Shown here piece after piece: positions 41,272-51,218 of a DNA stretch of 64,000 nucleotides. The position numbers and the translations under genes are program-made. The notes beneath the pieces were generated by a model. It saw only the letters and a list, made by a program, of their open reading frames with translations. It was not told the DNA's origin and did not search any database. This DNA is from Buchnera aphidicola (Artemisaphis artemisicola) (GTDB lineage Bacteria > Pseudomonadota > Gammaproteobacteria > Enterobacterales > Enterobacteriaceae), in contig NZ_CP034900.1 of NCBI RefSeq assembly GCF_005082365.1, forward strand, positions 186,001 to 250,000, given 5' to 3'. Each line of letters begins with the position of its first letter. The stretch's first letter is position 1.

Positions 41272-41970
41272 TTATATATTAATTATATTTTTTAAAATTA
41301 TTTTAACAAATTTAGAAGATTGATATGATGCAATTGAAATATTTTCTTTAAAATTTAATGTAGCATTATTATCTGATAAATCAGAAATAGATTTTACAAT
41401 AATCAGTGGAATATTAAATTCATAACAAACCTGAGCTATTGCTGCTGATTCCATTTCTACTGCTATTGCAGAAGGAAATTTATTTTTTAGTTTTAATATT
41501 CTTTCATCTTTTCTAATAAAAGAATCTCCAGTAATAATTAATTTTTTTTTAAATTTTAATTGATATTTTTCAAAAATTGACTCAAGAAAGTTATATATTT
41601 TTTTATTAATTATAAATTTTTCTGGATATTGGGGTATTTGACCAATAGTATATCCAAAATTTGTTAAATCTACGTCATAATAGCATACTTTTTTAGGAAC
41701 AATGACGTCTCCAATTGCAAGTGATGAATTTAGACTGCCAGCAGATCCAGTATTAATAATAATATTTGGTTTATATAAATTAATAAGAAGCACCGTTGCA
41801 ATGCTAGCACAAACTTTGCCTATTCCTGATTTTATTAAAAAAATATCATTTTTGTTAAATTTACCTATATAAATTATATAATTAGCAATTTCCTTTTTTG
41901 TATGTATTTGTATTTTTTTTTGAATTATTTTAATTTCTTGATTAATAGCACCTATAATTCCAATTTTCAT
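41272..41970 (-). CDS. mtn: 5'-methylthioadenosine/S-adenosylhomocysteine nucleosidase
   Basis: Hydrolyses MTA, SAH and 5'-deoxyadenosine, clearing the by-products of polyamine synthesis and methylation. N terminus MKIGIIGAINQEI, INTGSAGSL, and the purine-binding VEMESAAIAQV with ISDLSD are visible. Length 232 equals E. coli. It lies upstream of speE on the same strand, a location not shared with E. coli but functionally apt. Confidence 0.96.
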   Translation of the reverse strand: MKIGIIGAINQEIKIIQKKIQIHTKKEIANYIIYIGKFNKNDIFLIKSGIGKVCASIATVLLINLYKPNIIINTGSAGSLNSSLAIGDVIVPKKVCYYDVDLTNFGYTIGQIPQYPEKFIINKKIYNFLESIFEKYQLKFKKKLIITGDSFIRKDERILKLKNKFPSAIAVEMESAAIAQVCYEFNIPLIIVKSISDLSDNNATLNFKENISIASYQSSKFVKIILKNIINI

Positions 41971-42034
41971 TTTTTTAATATAACATTTTGCTTATGATAG
42001 AAGATAATTTTAATAAAATATATATTTTAAAAAT

Positions 42035-42379
42035 TTAAATACTAAATGATGAACCACATCCACATGTGTTTTTTGCGTTTGGATTAAAAACTATAAATTT
42101 AGAGCCTTCTAAATTTTCTAAATAATCTATTTTACCACCATTTAAATACTGTAAACTGATAGGATCAATAACTAATGAAATATTTGATCGAGTAATTATA
42201 ATATCATCTTTATTAATTTTTTCATCAAGAATAAATTGATATTGAAAACCACTACATCCACCACCATTTATATAAATTCTTAATTTTAAATTATAATTTT
42301 TTTTTATTGTAAGAAGATTTTGAATTTTTTTAATTGCTTTATCAGTAATATTAAGATGCTTTTTAGAAATATCATTCAT
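42035..42379 (-). CDS. erpA: iron-sulfur cluster insertion protein ErpA
   Basis: A-type carrier that hands Fe-S clusters to targets such as the isoprenoid enzymes IspG/IspH. The three cluster cysteines are in GGGCSGFQY and the terminal CGCGSSFSI. The ATG at 42379 (GGTGA upstream) gives 114 residues, as in E. coli; an earlier in-frame ATG would add 12 unlike residues. It lies between mtn and ftsZ on the minus strand. Confidence 0.96.
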   Translation of the reverse strand: MNDISKKHLNITDKAIKKIQNLLTIKKNYNLKLRIYINGGGCSGFQYQFILDEKINKDDIIITRSNISLVIDPISLQYLNGGKIDYLENLEGSKFIVFNPNAKNTCGCGSSFSI

Positions 42380-42492
42380 TTTATTTTCACCAAAATTTAT
42401 AAAAATACTATACATCTTCTATTTTTGTTTTATCTTAAATTAAGAGTATCAAAATATTTGATATATTTATATAATATAGATTGAATCATCCA

Positions 42493-42526
42493 TGCGCCGA
42501 TAGATGATCTAGTCTTTATTGGCGCA
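42493..42526 (+). other. G+C-rich hairpin between ftsZ and erpA
   Basis: TGCGCCGATA (42493-42502) pairs with TATTGGCGCA (42517-42526) around a 14-base loop. The imperfect pairs are G.U only if the plus strand is RNA; on the minus strand, where both neighbours are transcribed, they become A.C mismatches. There is no T tail. It may be an ftsZ terminator element or part of an unannotated plus-strand RNA. Confidence 0.6.
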
Positions 42527-42605
42527 GGTTATTTGAGATAATATTATTAATCAATGTTTAACACAATATTCTTTTAAAATAATATATAAATTTTTCTATA
42601 AACAA

Positions 42606-43760
42606 TTAATCTGTTTTTTTACGAAGAAACGATGGAATATCAAGATATTCTGTTTCTTTATGATTTTTATCTTGTGATTTATTAATTTCTTGTTTTTTTG
42701 TTCTTTTATCAATCTTGTTAGGAGATAAGTTTAAATATTGATAACGATAGTCCATTATAACTTCTCTAGAAGATTTATTCTTTATTTGATTAATCTCTGA
42801 ATTTTTTTCGATACCAATTCCAGTTGCAACAACAGTGACTCGAAGAGTATCATTCATATCAGGATCAAGAGATGTTCCTATAACCACTGTTGCGTTATCT
42901 GAAGCAAAAGATCTAATAGTATTCCCTACTGTTTCAAATTCATCTAATTTCAAATCGAAACCAGCAGTGATATTGACTAAAACACCGCGTGCACCTGATA
43001 AATCTATGTCTTCTAATAAAGGACTAGATATAGCTATTTCCGAAGCTTCTTCTGCACGATTTTCTCCAGAAGATATACCGGTACCCATCATTGCATATCC
43101 CATCTCTATCATTACAGTCCGTACATCGGCGAAATCTACATTCATCAAACCAGGTCTTGTAATTAATTCAGCAATACCTTGTACTGCTCCTTTTAAAACG
43201 TTATTAGCTGCACTAAATGCATCAAGTAAAGAAATTCCCCTATTTAATACTTTTAATAACTTATCATTAGGAATAGTAATTAAAGAATCTACATATTTAG
43301 ATAGTTCGATTAGACCTTGTTCTGCTACAATCATTCTTTTTTTACCTTCAAAACTAAAAGGTTTTGTTACTACTGCAACAGTTAGAATTCCTAGTTCTTT
43401 TGCAATTTCAGCTACTATAGGAGCAGCTCCAGTACCAGTGCCTCCACCCATACCAGCTGCTATAAAAACCATATCAGAACCATCTAATGCAGATTTTAAT
43501 AATTCTTTATCTTCTTCTGCCGAGGTTCGTCCAATTTCTGGATTAGCTCCAGCACCTAGTCCTTTGGTAATATTATTGCCAATTTGTATAGTTTGACCCA
43601 CTTCTATTTTTCTTAACGCTTGCGCATCAGTATTAATAGCAAAAAATTCAACACCTTCAATACGTTCTCTAACCATATGTTCTACAGCGTTTCCACCACC
43701 ACCTCCAACGCCGATTACTTTAATTATGGCATTATTACTTAATTCTTCAGGTTCAAACAT
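42606..43760 (-). CDS. ftsZ: cell division protein FtsZ
   Basis: Tubulin-like GTPase that forms the division ring. The signature [10 protein letters not shown] (about residue 104), the synergy loop [11 protein letters not shown], and the C-terminal peptide DIPSFLRKK that binds FtsA are intact. Length 384 against 383 in E. coli. It follows ftsA by 55 bases at the end of the dcw cluster. A long open frame exists on the opposite strand but it is an antisense shadow. Confidence 0.99.
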   Translation of the reverse strand: MFEPEELSNNAIIKVIGVGGGGGNAVEHMVRERIEGVEFFAINTDAQALRKIEVGQTIQIGNNITKGLGAGANPEIGRTSAEEDKELLKSALDGSDMVFIAAGMGGGTGTGAAPIVAEIAKELGILTVAVVTKPFSFEGKKRMIVAEQGLIELSKYVDSLITIPNDKLLKVLNRGISLLDAFSAANNVLKGAVQGIAELITRPGLMNVDFADVRTVMIEMGYAMMGTGISSGENRAEEASEIAISSPLLEDIDLSGARGVLVNITAGFDLKLDEFETVGNTIRSFASDNATVVIGTSLDPDMNDTLRVTVVATGIGIEKNSEINQIKNKSSREVIMDYRYQYLNLSPNKIDKRTKKQEINKSQDKNHKETEYLDIPSFLRKKTD

Positions 43761-43815
43761 AACTGTTTTCCATTATATATCTATATTTTATCAAGTTATA
43801 AGTATAATTTATTTT

Positions 43816-45072
43816 TTAAAATTCTTTTTTAAACCAATTGTTAATTTTTTGAAAAATTTTTTCAATAAAAGAATTATGCATTTTTTTATTTTCAATATTT
43901 ATATAAAATTCTTTGCCATAATGTAATAAACCCACTACTGTTGAGTAATCTGGTTCAGTTATATTTTCTATTAATCCGGAGATATTTATCGGTTTAGCAA
44001 TTCTTACTGGTTTATGAAATATTTTTTCTGCACATTCTTTTAAACATGAAATTTTTGAACCTCCTCCAGTAAGCACTATACCACTTAATAATTCATATTT
44101 TTCTCCTTTTTGATGAAGTTTTTTCTGTACTTTAATGATTTTATCTTTAATTAAGGATAATAACTCAATATATCTTGATTCAATCACTTCAATTAATGCA
44201 TCTTGTTGCAGAGTTTTTTGAAAATTTTCATGTATATTAGAATAATCAATATTTTTTGATGAACCTAAAATGGGTTTTGTTGTAGATCCGTATTTAATTT
44301 TTATATTTTCTGCATCATTATATGAAGTACTGAAAGCATATGAAATATCACTAGTTACAATGTTTCCTGCATATGGAATAACTTGACTGTACTGTATTGA
44401 ACCATCAATATAAATAGTAAAATCTATTGTTCCTCCTCCTATATCAATCATACATACTCCAAACTTGCATTCATCTTCTGTTAAAACTGCTTTACTTGAA
44501 GCAAGACCAGAAAAAATAACTTGATCAACTTTTAAATCACATTTTTCAACAGCTTTAATAATATTTTTAGTTATATTTTGATGACAAGTAATTAAATGAG
44601 CTTTTACTTGCATGCGTATTCCAGATAAACCTATAGGATTTTTTATTCCAGATTGTTGATCAATTAAATATTCTTGTGGTATTACATGTAGTATATGATG
44701 TTCATTAAGAATTTGAATAGATTTTGCAATATGTATTACGTTTTCCAAATCTTCTTTTGTTACTTCGTTTTCAGAAATAGGTACAATACCTATTTCATTG
44801 TAACAATTAATATGTTTATTAGATAAAGATAAATATACAGAAGAAATTCGACAATCTGACATAGTTTCAGCTTTATTAATAGATTCTTGTATAGAAGAAA
44901 CTAGCGCATCTAAATTATTAATTCTACCTTTATCTATTCCCTTAGATTTAGAAACTCCTAACCCAATTATTTTAATTGTATTATCTATTAAAACCTCTCC
45001 TACTAAAGTTACTACCTTGGTAGTTCCAATTTCCAATCCAACAACTAGTTTTCTGTCTTTTGATATGATCAT
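43816..45072 (-). CDS. ftsA: cell division protein FtsA
   Basis: Actin-like ATPase that tethers FtsZ to the membrane. Phosphate-binding segments GLEIGTTKVVTLVG and DIGGGTIDFTIY, adenosine-site VLTGGGSKI, and a C-terminal amphipathic helix (about IEKIFQKINNWFKKEF) that inserts in the membrane are visible. Length 418 against 420. Upstream, the ftsQ gene normally found between ddlB and ftsA is missing. Confidence 0.98.
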   Translation of the reverse strand: MIISKDRKLVVGLEIGTTKVVTLVGEVLIDNTIKIIGLGVSKSKGIDKGRINNLDALVSSIQESINKAETMSDCRISSVYLSLSNKHINCYNEIGIVPISENEVTKEDLENVIHIAKSIQILNEHHILHVIPQEYLIDQQSGIKNPIGLSGIRMQVKAHLITCHQNITKNIIKAVEKCDLKVDQVIFSGLASSKAVLTEDECKFGVCMIDIGGGTIDFTIYIDGSIQYSQVIPYAGNIVTSDISYAFSTSYNDAENIKIKYGSTTKPILGSSKNIDYSNIHENFQKTLQQDALIEVIESRYIELLSLIKDKIIKVQKKLHQKGEKYELLSGIVLTGGGSKISCLKECAEKIFHKPVRIAKPINISGLIENITEPDYSTVVGLLHYGKEFYINIENKKMHNSFIEKIFQKINNWFKKEF

Positions 45073-45200
45073 TTTTCTTTGACCTGTACTTATTTCTTTA
45101 AATTTTTACTTTTTTAGTAAAAATATATCTTGTTTTTTTATATTTATGATATATTAAAATTGAATATAAGACAGAATTACGTATATTTTTTAATAGATTT

Positions 45201-45242
45201 AAAGTGTATTTTTATACAATATTATACACTTTTTTAAGTTTT
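45201..45242. terminator. inverted repeat in the ddlB-ftsA gap
   Basis: Nine-base arms AAAGTGTAT (45201-45209) and ATACACTTT (45234-45242) occupy the gap where ftsQ would be, six bases after the ddlB stop on the minus strand. It may end the mur transcript so that ftsAZ run from their own promoter. There is no strong T tail on the minus strand. Confidence 0.45.
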
Positions 45243-45248
45243 TAAAAT

Positions 45249-46164
45249 TTAGATAGTCATGTTTAGTATTAATAACACTAATTCATCAAATGATAATCCT
45301 ATTTTTTTTGCTGATATAGGAACTAAACTTCGATTTGTCATTCCGGGAATAGTATTTATTTCTAATAACCAAAATTGATTATTATTATCTAATATAAAAT
45401 CAATTCTTCCACATCCACTGCATCCTATTATATTCCATGCTAATAAAGCTATTTTTTTCAGTTCTTTTTCTTGTATAACAGATAATCCACTTGGACAGAT
45501 GTATTGTGTAGAAGAAGCGATATATTTAGCATTGTAATCATAAAAACTATTTTGAGTAGAAATCATAATAGTAGGCAGTATTTTGTTACCAAGAATAGAA
45601 ACTGTGTATTCTTGTCCTTTTATAAATTTTTCAATAAGAATATTATTATCATATTTAAAAGCTATATTAATGGCATTATCAATTTGTTTCAAAGAAGAAA
45701 CTAAAGTCATTCCTATACTCGAACCTTGATTATTGGGTTTAATTAAGACAGGTAATCCTAGTTTTAATATTTTTTGAATTATGTTTTGATTTAATAATTT
45801 TGTATTTTTTTTTTATATAAATATCAGGAGCTGTTTTAAGACCAGAAGATTTCCATAATAATTTAGTTCTAAATTTATCTATAGAAATAGAAGAAGCCAT
45901 AATGCCACTTCCGGTATAAGGAATATTTAAATATTGAAGTACTCCTTGAATACTTCCATCTTCACCTCCTTTTCCATGTAATGCAATATATGCTTTATCA
46001 AAGTCTTCATTTTTTAATTTTGTTATACAAACATCACGTGTATCAATAGGATGTGCGTCTAATCCAGATTTTAATAAACTTGCAAGTACAGCATGCCCGG
46101 ATTGAATAGAAATGTTTCGTTCAAAAGATGTTCCACCTAATAAAACTGCTATTTTTTTTTTCAT
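45249..46164 (-). CDS. ddlB: D-alanine--D-alanine ligase, frame interrupted at an A10 tract
   Basis: Makes the D-Ala-D-Ala dipeptide used by MurF. The first part (46164 to about 45815) is a normal DdlB start: [36 protein letters not shown]. The frame then breaks at ten A on the coding strand (45805-45814) and closes at 45739. In another frame the rest is intact: [35 protein letters not shown]. Removing one A (or adding two) gives about 304 residues against 306 in E. coli. It overlaps murC by 4 bases. Either slippage rescues it or it is a new pseudogene. Confidence 0.9.
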
Positions 46165-47608
46165 ATTATCACTTTTTTAGTATTTTTTATTAAGAATTTA
46201 TTTATTATATCATCTATGTTTCCAGCGCCTTGTATTAAAATAATATCATTTCCATTTAACTTAGGAATAATTATATCTAATATTAAGTTATAATCAGTAA
46301 TATATTTTACATAAATCTTATTTAGATTTTTTATATCTTTATAAAGAGAAAAACTATTTCTTTTGGTAATAAACTTTTCATTTGCAGAATATACTTTTAA
46401 TATAACAAGAATATCTACTTGAGATAAAACTTTTATAAAATTATCATATAAATAATGTGTTCTTGTATATCGATGAGGTTGAAAAATCATTATTAAGTTT
46501 TTTTTTGGCCAACTAATTCGTATTGTTTCAATTGTTTCAGACAATGCGGTCGGATGATGTCCATAATCATCTATTAACATAGTATTAAAATTATTGCCTA
46601 TATTATTTTTTATTAAGAAGTATCCAAGAAATTCAAATCTTCTACAAGTACCTTGGAATTTTTTCAAAGATGCAATTATATCATGTTTTTTAATTCCTAT
46701 ATGTATTGCTAAAGAAATAGCAGCTGCTGCGTTTAATGCATTGTGTTTACCAGGAATATTTAATTTTATATTTAAATGATCTTGATTTTTTATAATTATT
46801 TTAAAATATCCAGTAAATAAATGCTGTTTATAGGAAACAATTTGAATGTCTGCATTTTCATTAAATCCATATGTAATAATTTTGCATCTAATATTAGATA
46901 GAATTTTGGAAATTGTTTTATTATCTATACAAACTATAGCTGTTCCGTATAATGGTATTTTTTTTAAAAAATTCAAAAATGTTTTTTTTAATTTTTCAAA
47001 ACTGTTATTATAATAATCCATATGATCAGATTCAATATTAGTTACAATGCTTATTGTAGGATTTAAATATAAAAAAGACGAGTCGCTTTCATCCGCTTCT
47101 ACAATAAAGTAACAAGAAGAACCAAGTTTTGCATAAGAATGAATTGATTTTATTAAACCTCCATTAATAACAGTAGGATTTAAACCATTTTGAATAAATA
47201 TATCTGAAATCATCGAAGTAGTGGTAGTTTTGCCATGCGTTCCAGAAATAGCTATTCCAAATTTATATTGCATTAATATTTCAAGCATTTCTGCTCTTAA
47301 TAATACAGGAATGCCAAGTTTTTGAGCTGCAACAAGTTCTTGATTTATTGACAGAATAGCACTAGATTTGATAATAAAATCAACATTTTGAATATTTTTT
47401 GAAGAATGTTCAAAATATATCTTTGCTCCTAAATTGATTAATTCTTTAGTTATTGAATTGTTCAATAAATCAGATCCGCTGATTTTATGACCTAATTTTA
47501 ATAAAATTAAAGCCATTCCTCCCATTCCTGAACCACCTATTCCAATTAAATGAATATTTTTTTTTTACAATAAAAAAAATTGTTTTTTTTTATATTTTCT
47601 TTGTTCAT
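46161..47608 (-). CDS. murC: UDP-N-acetylmuramate--L-alanine ligase, frame interrupted at an A10 tract
   Basis: Adds L-Ala to UDP-MurNAc. The ATG at 47608 opens a frame that ends after 20 codons; another frame, with no start of its own before the glycine loop, carries [15 protein letters not shown] and the rest: ATP loop [19 protein letters not shown], and the C-terminal domain. The frames meet at A10 (47557-47566); one extra A (or two fewer) gives about 482 residues against 491. Nearby T8 and A9 runs could also be the shift site. Starting instead at the internal ATG (47525) would cut off the nucleotide-binding loop. It overlaps ddlB by 4 bases. Confidence 0.88.
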
Positions 47609-47636
47609 AATATATTAGCTTTATTAAGTTTTTATT

Positions 47637-48719
47637 TTAACATGTTAAATTTATATTATTTTGAGTTATGCCATCAATAATATCGGCTATTTTAATAGTT
47701 GAATCACGAATACCTAAAGAATAAGCTTTTTTCGACATAATAAAAAGTTTTTTTCTATCTAATGAATTAAGTATGCTAACCATTAATGAAATATTAAAAT
47801 TAGATTGATCAATAATTTTTGCTGCACCAATTTTTTCTAATTCTTTTGCATTATGATGCTGTTGCTTATCTTTATGTGGATAAGGTACAAATATTGCAGC
47901 TAATCCTACAATAGATATTTCACTGACAGTTAAAGCACCAGATCGACAAACAACAATATCAGCCCATTCGTATGCATAAGCTATGTTTTTTATGAAACAA
48001 GTAACAATGTTGTTATTCAGTCCATTTTGTTGATATGTTTTTTTAGTTTCCTGAAATGCAGAATAACCTGTTTGATGCCAAACAATAATTTTTTCTCGTA
48101 ATAGCAATGAAACTTTTGGTATAATATAATTCAAAATTGAAGCACCTTGACTGCCTCCAATAACTAGTACTCGCAAAGGACCATTTCTATTTTTAAATCG
48201 ATTTTCAGGTAAAGGGATATCAAGAATACTTTGACATACTGGATTACCTACGACTTCAGCATCAGTTAAAGCTCCAGGAGATGCTTGTATATTTTTAGTA
48301 GATATTTTAGATAGCCAGCGATTTGTAATACCTGCAATTTTATTTTGTTCATGCAATATTAATGGAATATTAGAATTCCAAGCAGCTACACCACCTGGTC
48401 CCGATACATATCCTCCCATTCCTAATACAATATCTGGAGACCATTTTTTTATAATTTTTTTAACTTGATAATAAGCACTTAATATATATATTGGAGAAAA
48501 AATTAAATTTTTTAAACTAGCATTACGTAATCCTTTAATTTTAATAAAGTGAATTTTAATACCATATTGAGGCACAATTTCTGATTCTATTTTATTTCTT
48601 GTTCCTATCCAATTTATATGCCATCCCTTTTTGATTAGACAACGTGCTATAGTTAGTGCTGGAAAAACATGACCACCACTACCACCTGCTAAAATTATTA
48701 TTTTTTTAGGAAGAATCAT
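47637..48719 (-). CDS. murG: UDP-GlcNAc:lipid I N-acetylglucosaminyltransferase
   Basis: Converts lipid I to lipid II on the inner face of the membrane. Family motifs AGGSGGHVFPALTIA, LHEQNKIAG, VIGGSQGAS and the HNAKELE part of the donor site are clear. Length 360 against 355. It starts within ftsW (4-base ATGA overlap), and murC follows after 28 bases. Confidence 0.97.
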   Translation of the reverse strand: MILPKKIIILAGGSGGHVFPALTIARCLIKKGWHINWIGTRNKIESEIVPQYGIKIHFIKIKGLRNASLKNLIFSPIYILSAYYQVKKIIKKWSPDIVLGMGGYVSGPGGVAAWNSNIPLILHEQNKIAGITNRWLSKISTKNIQASPGALTDAEVVGNPVCQSILDIPLPENRFKNRNGPLRVLVIGGSQGASILNYIIPKVSLLLREKIIVWHQTGYSAFQETKKTYQQNGLNNNIVTCFIKNIAYAYEWADIVVCRSGALTVSEISIVGLAAIFVPYPHKDKQQHHNAKELEKIGAAKIIDQSNFNISLMVSILNSLDRKKLFIMSKKAYSLGIRDSTIKIADIIDGITQNNINLTC

Positions 48720-49900
48720 GTAAATCCTCTAGGAAATGCTTGTGATTTGCTTAATTTTATTTCAAAATCTATTCTTAATAGTAAAAAAATAGCTATTGAG
48801 TTAACAATTAAACTAGAGCCACCATAACTAATAAATGGAAATGTCAGTCCTTTAGTAGGTAAAAGACCAGTAACAGTACAAACATTGATCAATGTTTGGA
48901 AACTAAACCAAATTCCAATAGAACAGGCTAAAAATCCTGAAAAGTTTTGTTTTTTTTCTAAAGCACTTTGTCCGATGCGCATAGCTCGAAAACAAATAGT
49001 AAAAATTATAGACAATGTTATAAAACAACCAATATAACCTAGTTCTTCACCTATAATAGAAAAAATAAAATCACTATGTGCATCAGGAAGATAGTTAAGT
49101 TTTTGTATTGAATTACCTAATCCTTCACCTAAAATATTACCACGTCCTAATGCTATTAATGATTGTGTTAATTGATATCCAGTACCAAATGGATCCTGCC
49201 AAGGATTCCAAAAAGACAATATTCTTTTAATGCGATAAGGTTCTAAGAATATTAACAATATAATTATTAATATACTACTGATAATAATTATAAAAAATTG
49301 TCCTATTTTTGCACCAGAAAGAAAAAGAATAGATAAGCTAGTAAAAAGTAAGACTATTACACTTCCTAGATCTGGTTCTATTAACAATAGAGTTGATTGT
49401 ATTATTACAATAGTTATAGGTTTTAAAAATCCCCAGAAATGATTTTGGACTTCATTAGATTTTCGTGATATGTAATTGGATATATAGCAAAAAGAAGAAA
49501 TTTTACATATTTCAGAAGGTTGTATATTTAACAAACCTATATTAATCCATCGAGAAGACCCATGTATCGAATGTCCTATTAAAAGAACAAAAAATAATAA
49601 TATTATTGAAATAATTAGCATGAAACTGCTATATTTTTCCCAAAAAATCATTGGTATACGTAAAAAAATAAAAGATAATAAAAATATTAACAAAATATAA
49701 AATATTTCTCTTTTTATAAAAAAAAATGGATCTTGATATAAGCTTTCACCTATTGCAATGGATGAAGAGAAAACCATAATTAGACCAATAGATAATATAC
49801 TTAAAGTTAACCATAATAATATACGATCATATAACATGATATACAAATCTTTTGAATTATCTATATTTGTGAAATTTTCTTTTTTTGTTTTTATGACCAT
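48716..49900 (-). CDS. ftsW: septal peptidoglycan polymerase FtsW (SEDS family)
   Basis: Polytopic SEDS glycosyltransferase that works with FtsI at the division site. About ten hydrophobic segments are evident after MYDRILLWLTLS-like (LYDRILLWLTLS); conserved PSEICKI, EPDLGSV and GLLPTKGLTFPFISYGGSS are present. Length 394 against 414, with a shorter N terminus. It begins one base after murD ends. Confidence 0.97.
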   Translation of the reverse strand: MVIKTKKENFTNIDNSKDLYIMLYDRILLWLTLSILSIGLIMVFSSSIAIGESLYQDPFFFIKREIFYILLIFLLSFIFLRIPMIFWEKYSSFMLIISIILLFFVLLIGHSIHGSSRWINIGLLNIQPSEICKISSFCYISNYISRKSNEVQNHFWGFLKPITIVIIQSTLLLIEPDLGSVIVLLFTSLSILFLSGAKIGQFFIIIISSILIIILLIFLEPYRIKRILSFWNPWQDPFGTGYQLTQSLIALGRGNILGEGLGNSIQKLNYLPDAHSDFIFSIIGEELGYIGCFITLSIIFTICFRAMRIGQSALEKKQNFSGFLACSIGIWFSFQTLINVCTVTGLLPTKGLTFPFISYGGSSLIVNSIAIFLLLRIDFEIKLSKSQAFPRGFT

Positions 49901-49901
49901 A

Positions 49902-51218
49902 TTAAGAAGTAAGTTCCTTGGTTAATTTTATAAAAAGATTACCTCTCTCTTCAAAGTTAGAAAATTGATCTAAACTACTACAACCAGGCGATAAAAGTAC
50001 AACATCTCCTGATTCAACTTGCTTTGAAATTAACTTCATAGCTTGCTTTAAATTTTGAACACATATAGATTTTTTTTTACATATTTGAAAAAGTTTATCT
50101 CTATCTTTTCCAAAACAATAAATCTTTATTTTTAATTTTTTGAAATAAACTCGTAATATATCAAAGTTTGCTGATTTACTATCTCCTCCTAATAACAATC
50201 GTATTGTTCCTTTTATATTTAAAGAATCTAAAGCTGTTTTAGTACTATAAACATTAGTAGATTTAGAATCATTTATCCAATTTATTCCGCGACTATTTTT
50301 TATAACTTGGAATCTATGTGGTAAAGTTAAAAAATTTTTTATTGTATCCAAAGTTTCTTTTCTAGGAAATAGCATTGCATCAGAAATTGCTAAAGATACT
50401 AATGCATTATCATAATTATGATTACCATATAATAATATCTGTTGACTATTTAGTATTTTTTTTTGTTTACAATATAAAATAGAGTATTCTTTTTTATGAT
50501 CTGTATAATAATCACTATTTTTCATTCCAAAACTAATTTTGTTTTTATTTTTAATAAGATGATTTATATTTTCTTTAGAATTAATTATACAAATATCTGC
50601 TTGATCATAAATAGATAATTTGATTTTTTTATATTGTTCATATCCATTGATATATCGATCCATATGATCTTCTTTAATATTTAAAACAACAGCTATTTTT
50701 GATTTTAAATTAAATATATTTTCGAGTTGAAAACTAGATAATTCTATTATGTATAAATTAGCTTTTTTATCAAGCATTTGTAGTGCAGGAAAACCAATAT
50801 TTCCACCTAAACAGACTTTATAACCTGCATTTTGTGCAATTTTTTTAACCATTGTAGCTACTGTGCTTTTTCCATTTGTACCTGTTATTGAAATAATGGG
50901 AGCATTTGCTTCTCTGGAAAATAATTCAATATCGCTAATAATTTCAATTCCTAATGAACGAGCTTTAATCAAAATAGGTTTAAATGAAGAAATTCCTGGA
51001 CTTATGATAATTAAATCTGACTCTAATATCCATTTATGTTCTAAACTTCCTAAGTAATATTCAATGTTTTTAGGAAGCTTAACAAAATGAATAGAATTTT
51101 TAGATTCATCAATAATTTTTACTTTAATACCTTTTTTTAAAAAAAAATTAATACATGATATTCCTGTTAAGCCCATACCTAAAATCAATATCTTTTTACC
51201 AAAATAACTATATGACAT
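49902..51218 (-). CDS. murD: UDP-MurNAc-L-Ala--D-glutamate ligase
   Basis: Adds D-Glu to the stem peptide. The ATG at 51218 shares a TAATG with the mraY stop codon, has AAGG 7 bases upstream and aligns with E. coli at GKKILILGMGLTG; a longer in-frame start would run into mraY. ATP loop ITGTNGKSTVATM, KEDHMDRY and DSKSTN are present. Length 438 equals E. coli. Confidence 0.97.
   Translation of the reverse strand: MSYSYFGKKILILGMGLTGISCINFFLKKGIKVKIIDESKNSIHFVKLPKNIEYYLGSLEHKWILESDLIIISPGISSFKPILIKARSLGIEIISDIELFSREANAPIISITGTNGKSTVATMVKKIAQNAGYKVCLGGNIGFPALQMLDKKANLYIIELSSFQLENIFNLKSKIAVVLNIKEDHMDRYINGYEQYKKIKLSIYDQADICIINSKENINHLIKNKNKISFGMKNSDYYTDHKKEYSILYCKQKKILNSQQILLYGNHNYDNALVSLAISDAMLFPRKETLDTIKNFLTLPHRFQVIKNSRGINWINDSKSTNVYSTKTALDSLNIKGTIRLLLGGDSKSANFDILRVYFKKLKIKIYCFGKDRDKLFQICKKKSICVQNLKQAMKLISKQVESGDVVLLSPGCSSLDQFSNFEERGNLFIKLTKELTS

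Noticed and set aside
42835-43596. 253-codon open frame on the plus strand opposite ftsZ
   Set aside because: It is the antisense of a highly conserved gene, has no ribosome site, and its composition mirrors FtsZ codons.
45739-45800. Lys-rich C-terminal end of the first ddlB frame as a real protein terminus
   Set aside because: It has no likeness to DdlB, whereas another frame of the same bases encodes the conserved [10 protein letters not shown] segment.
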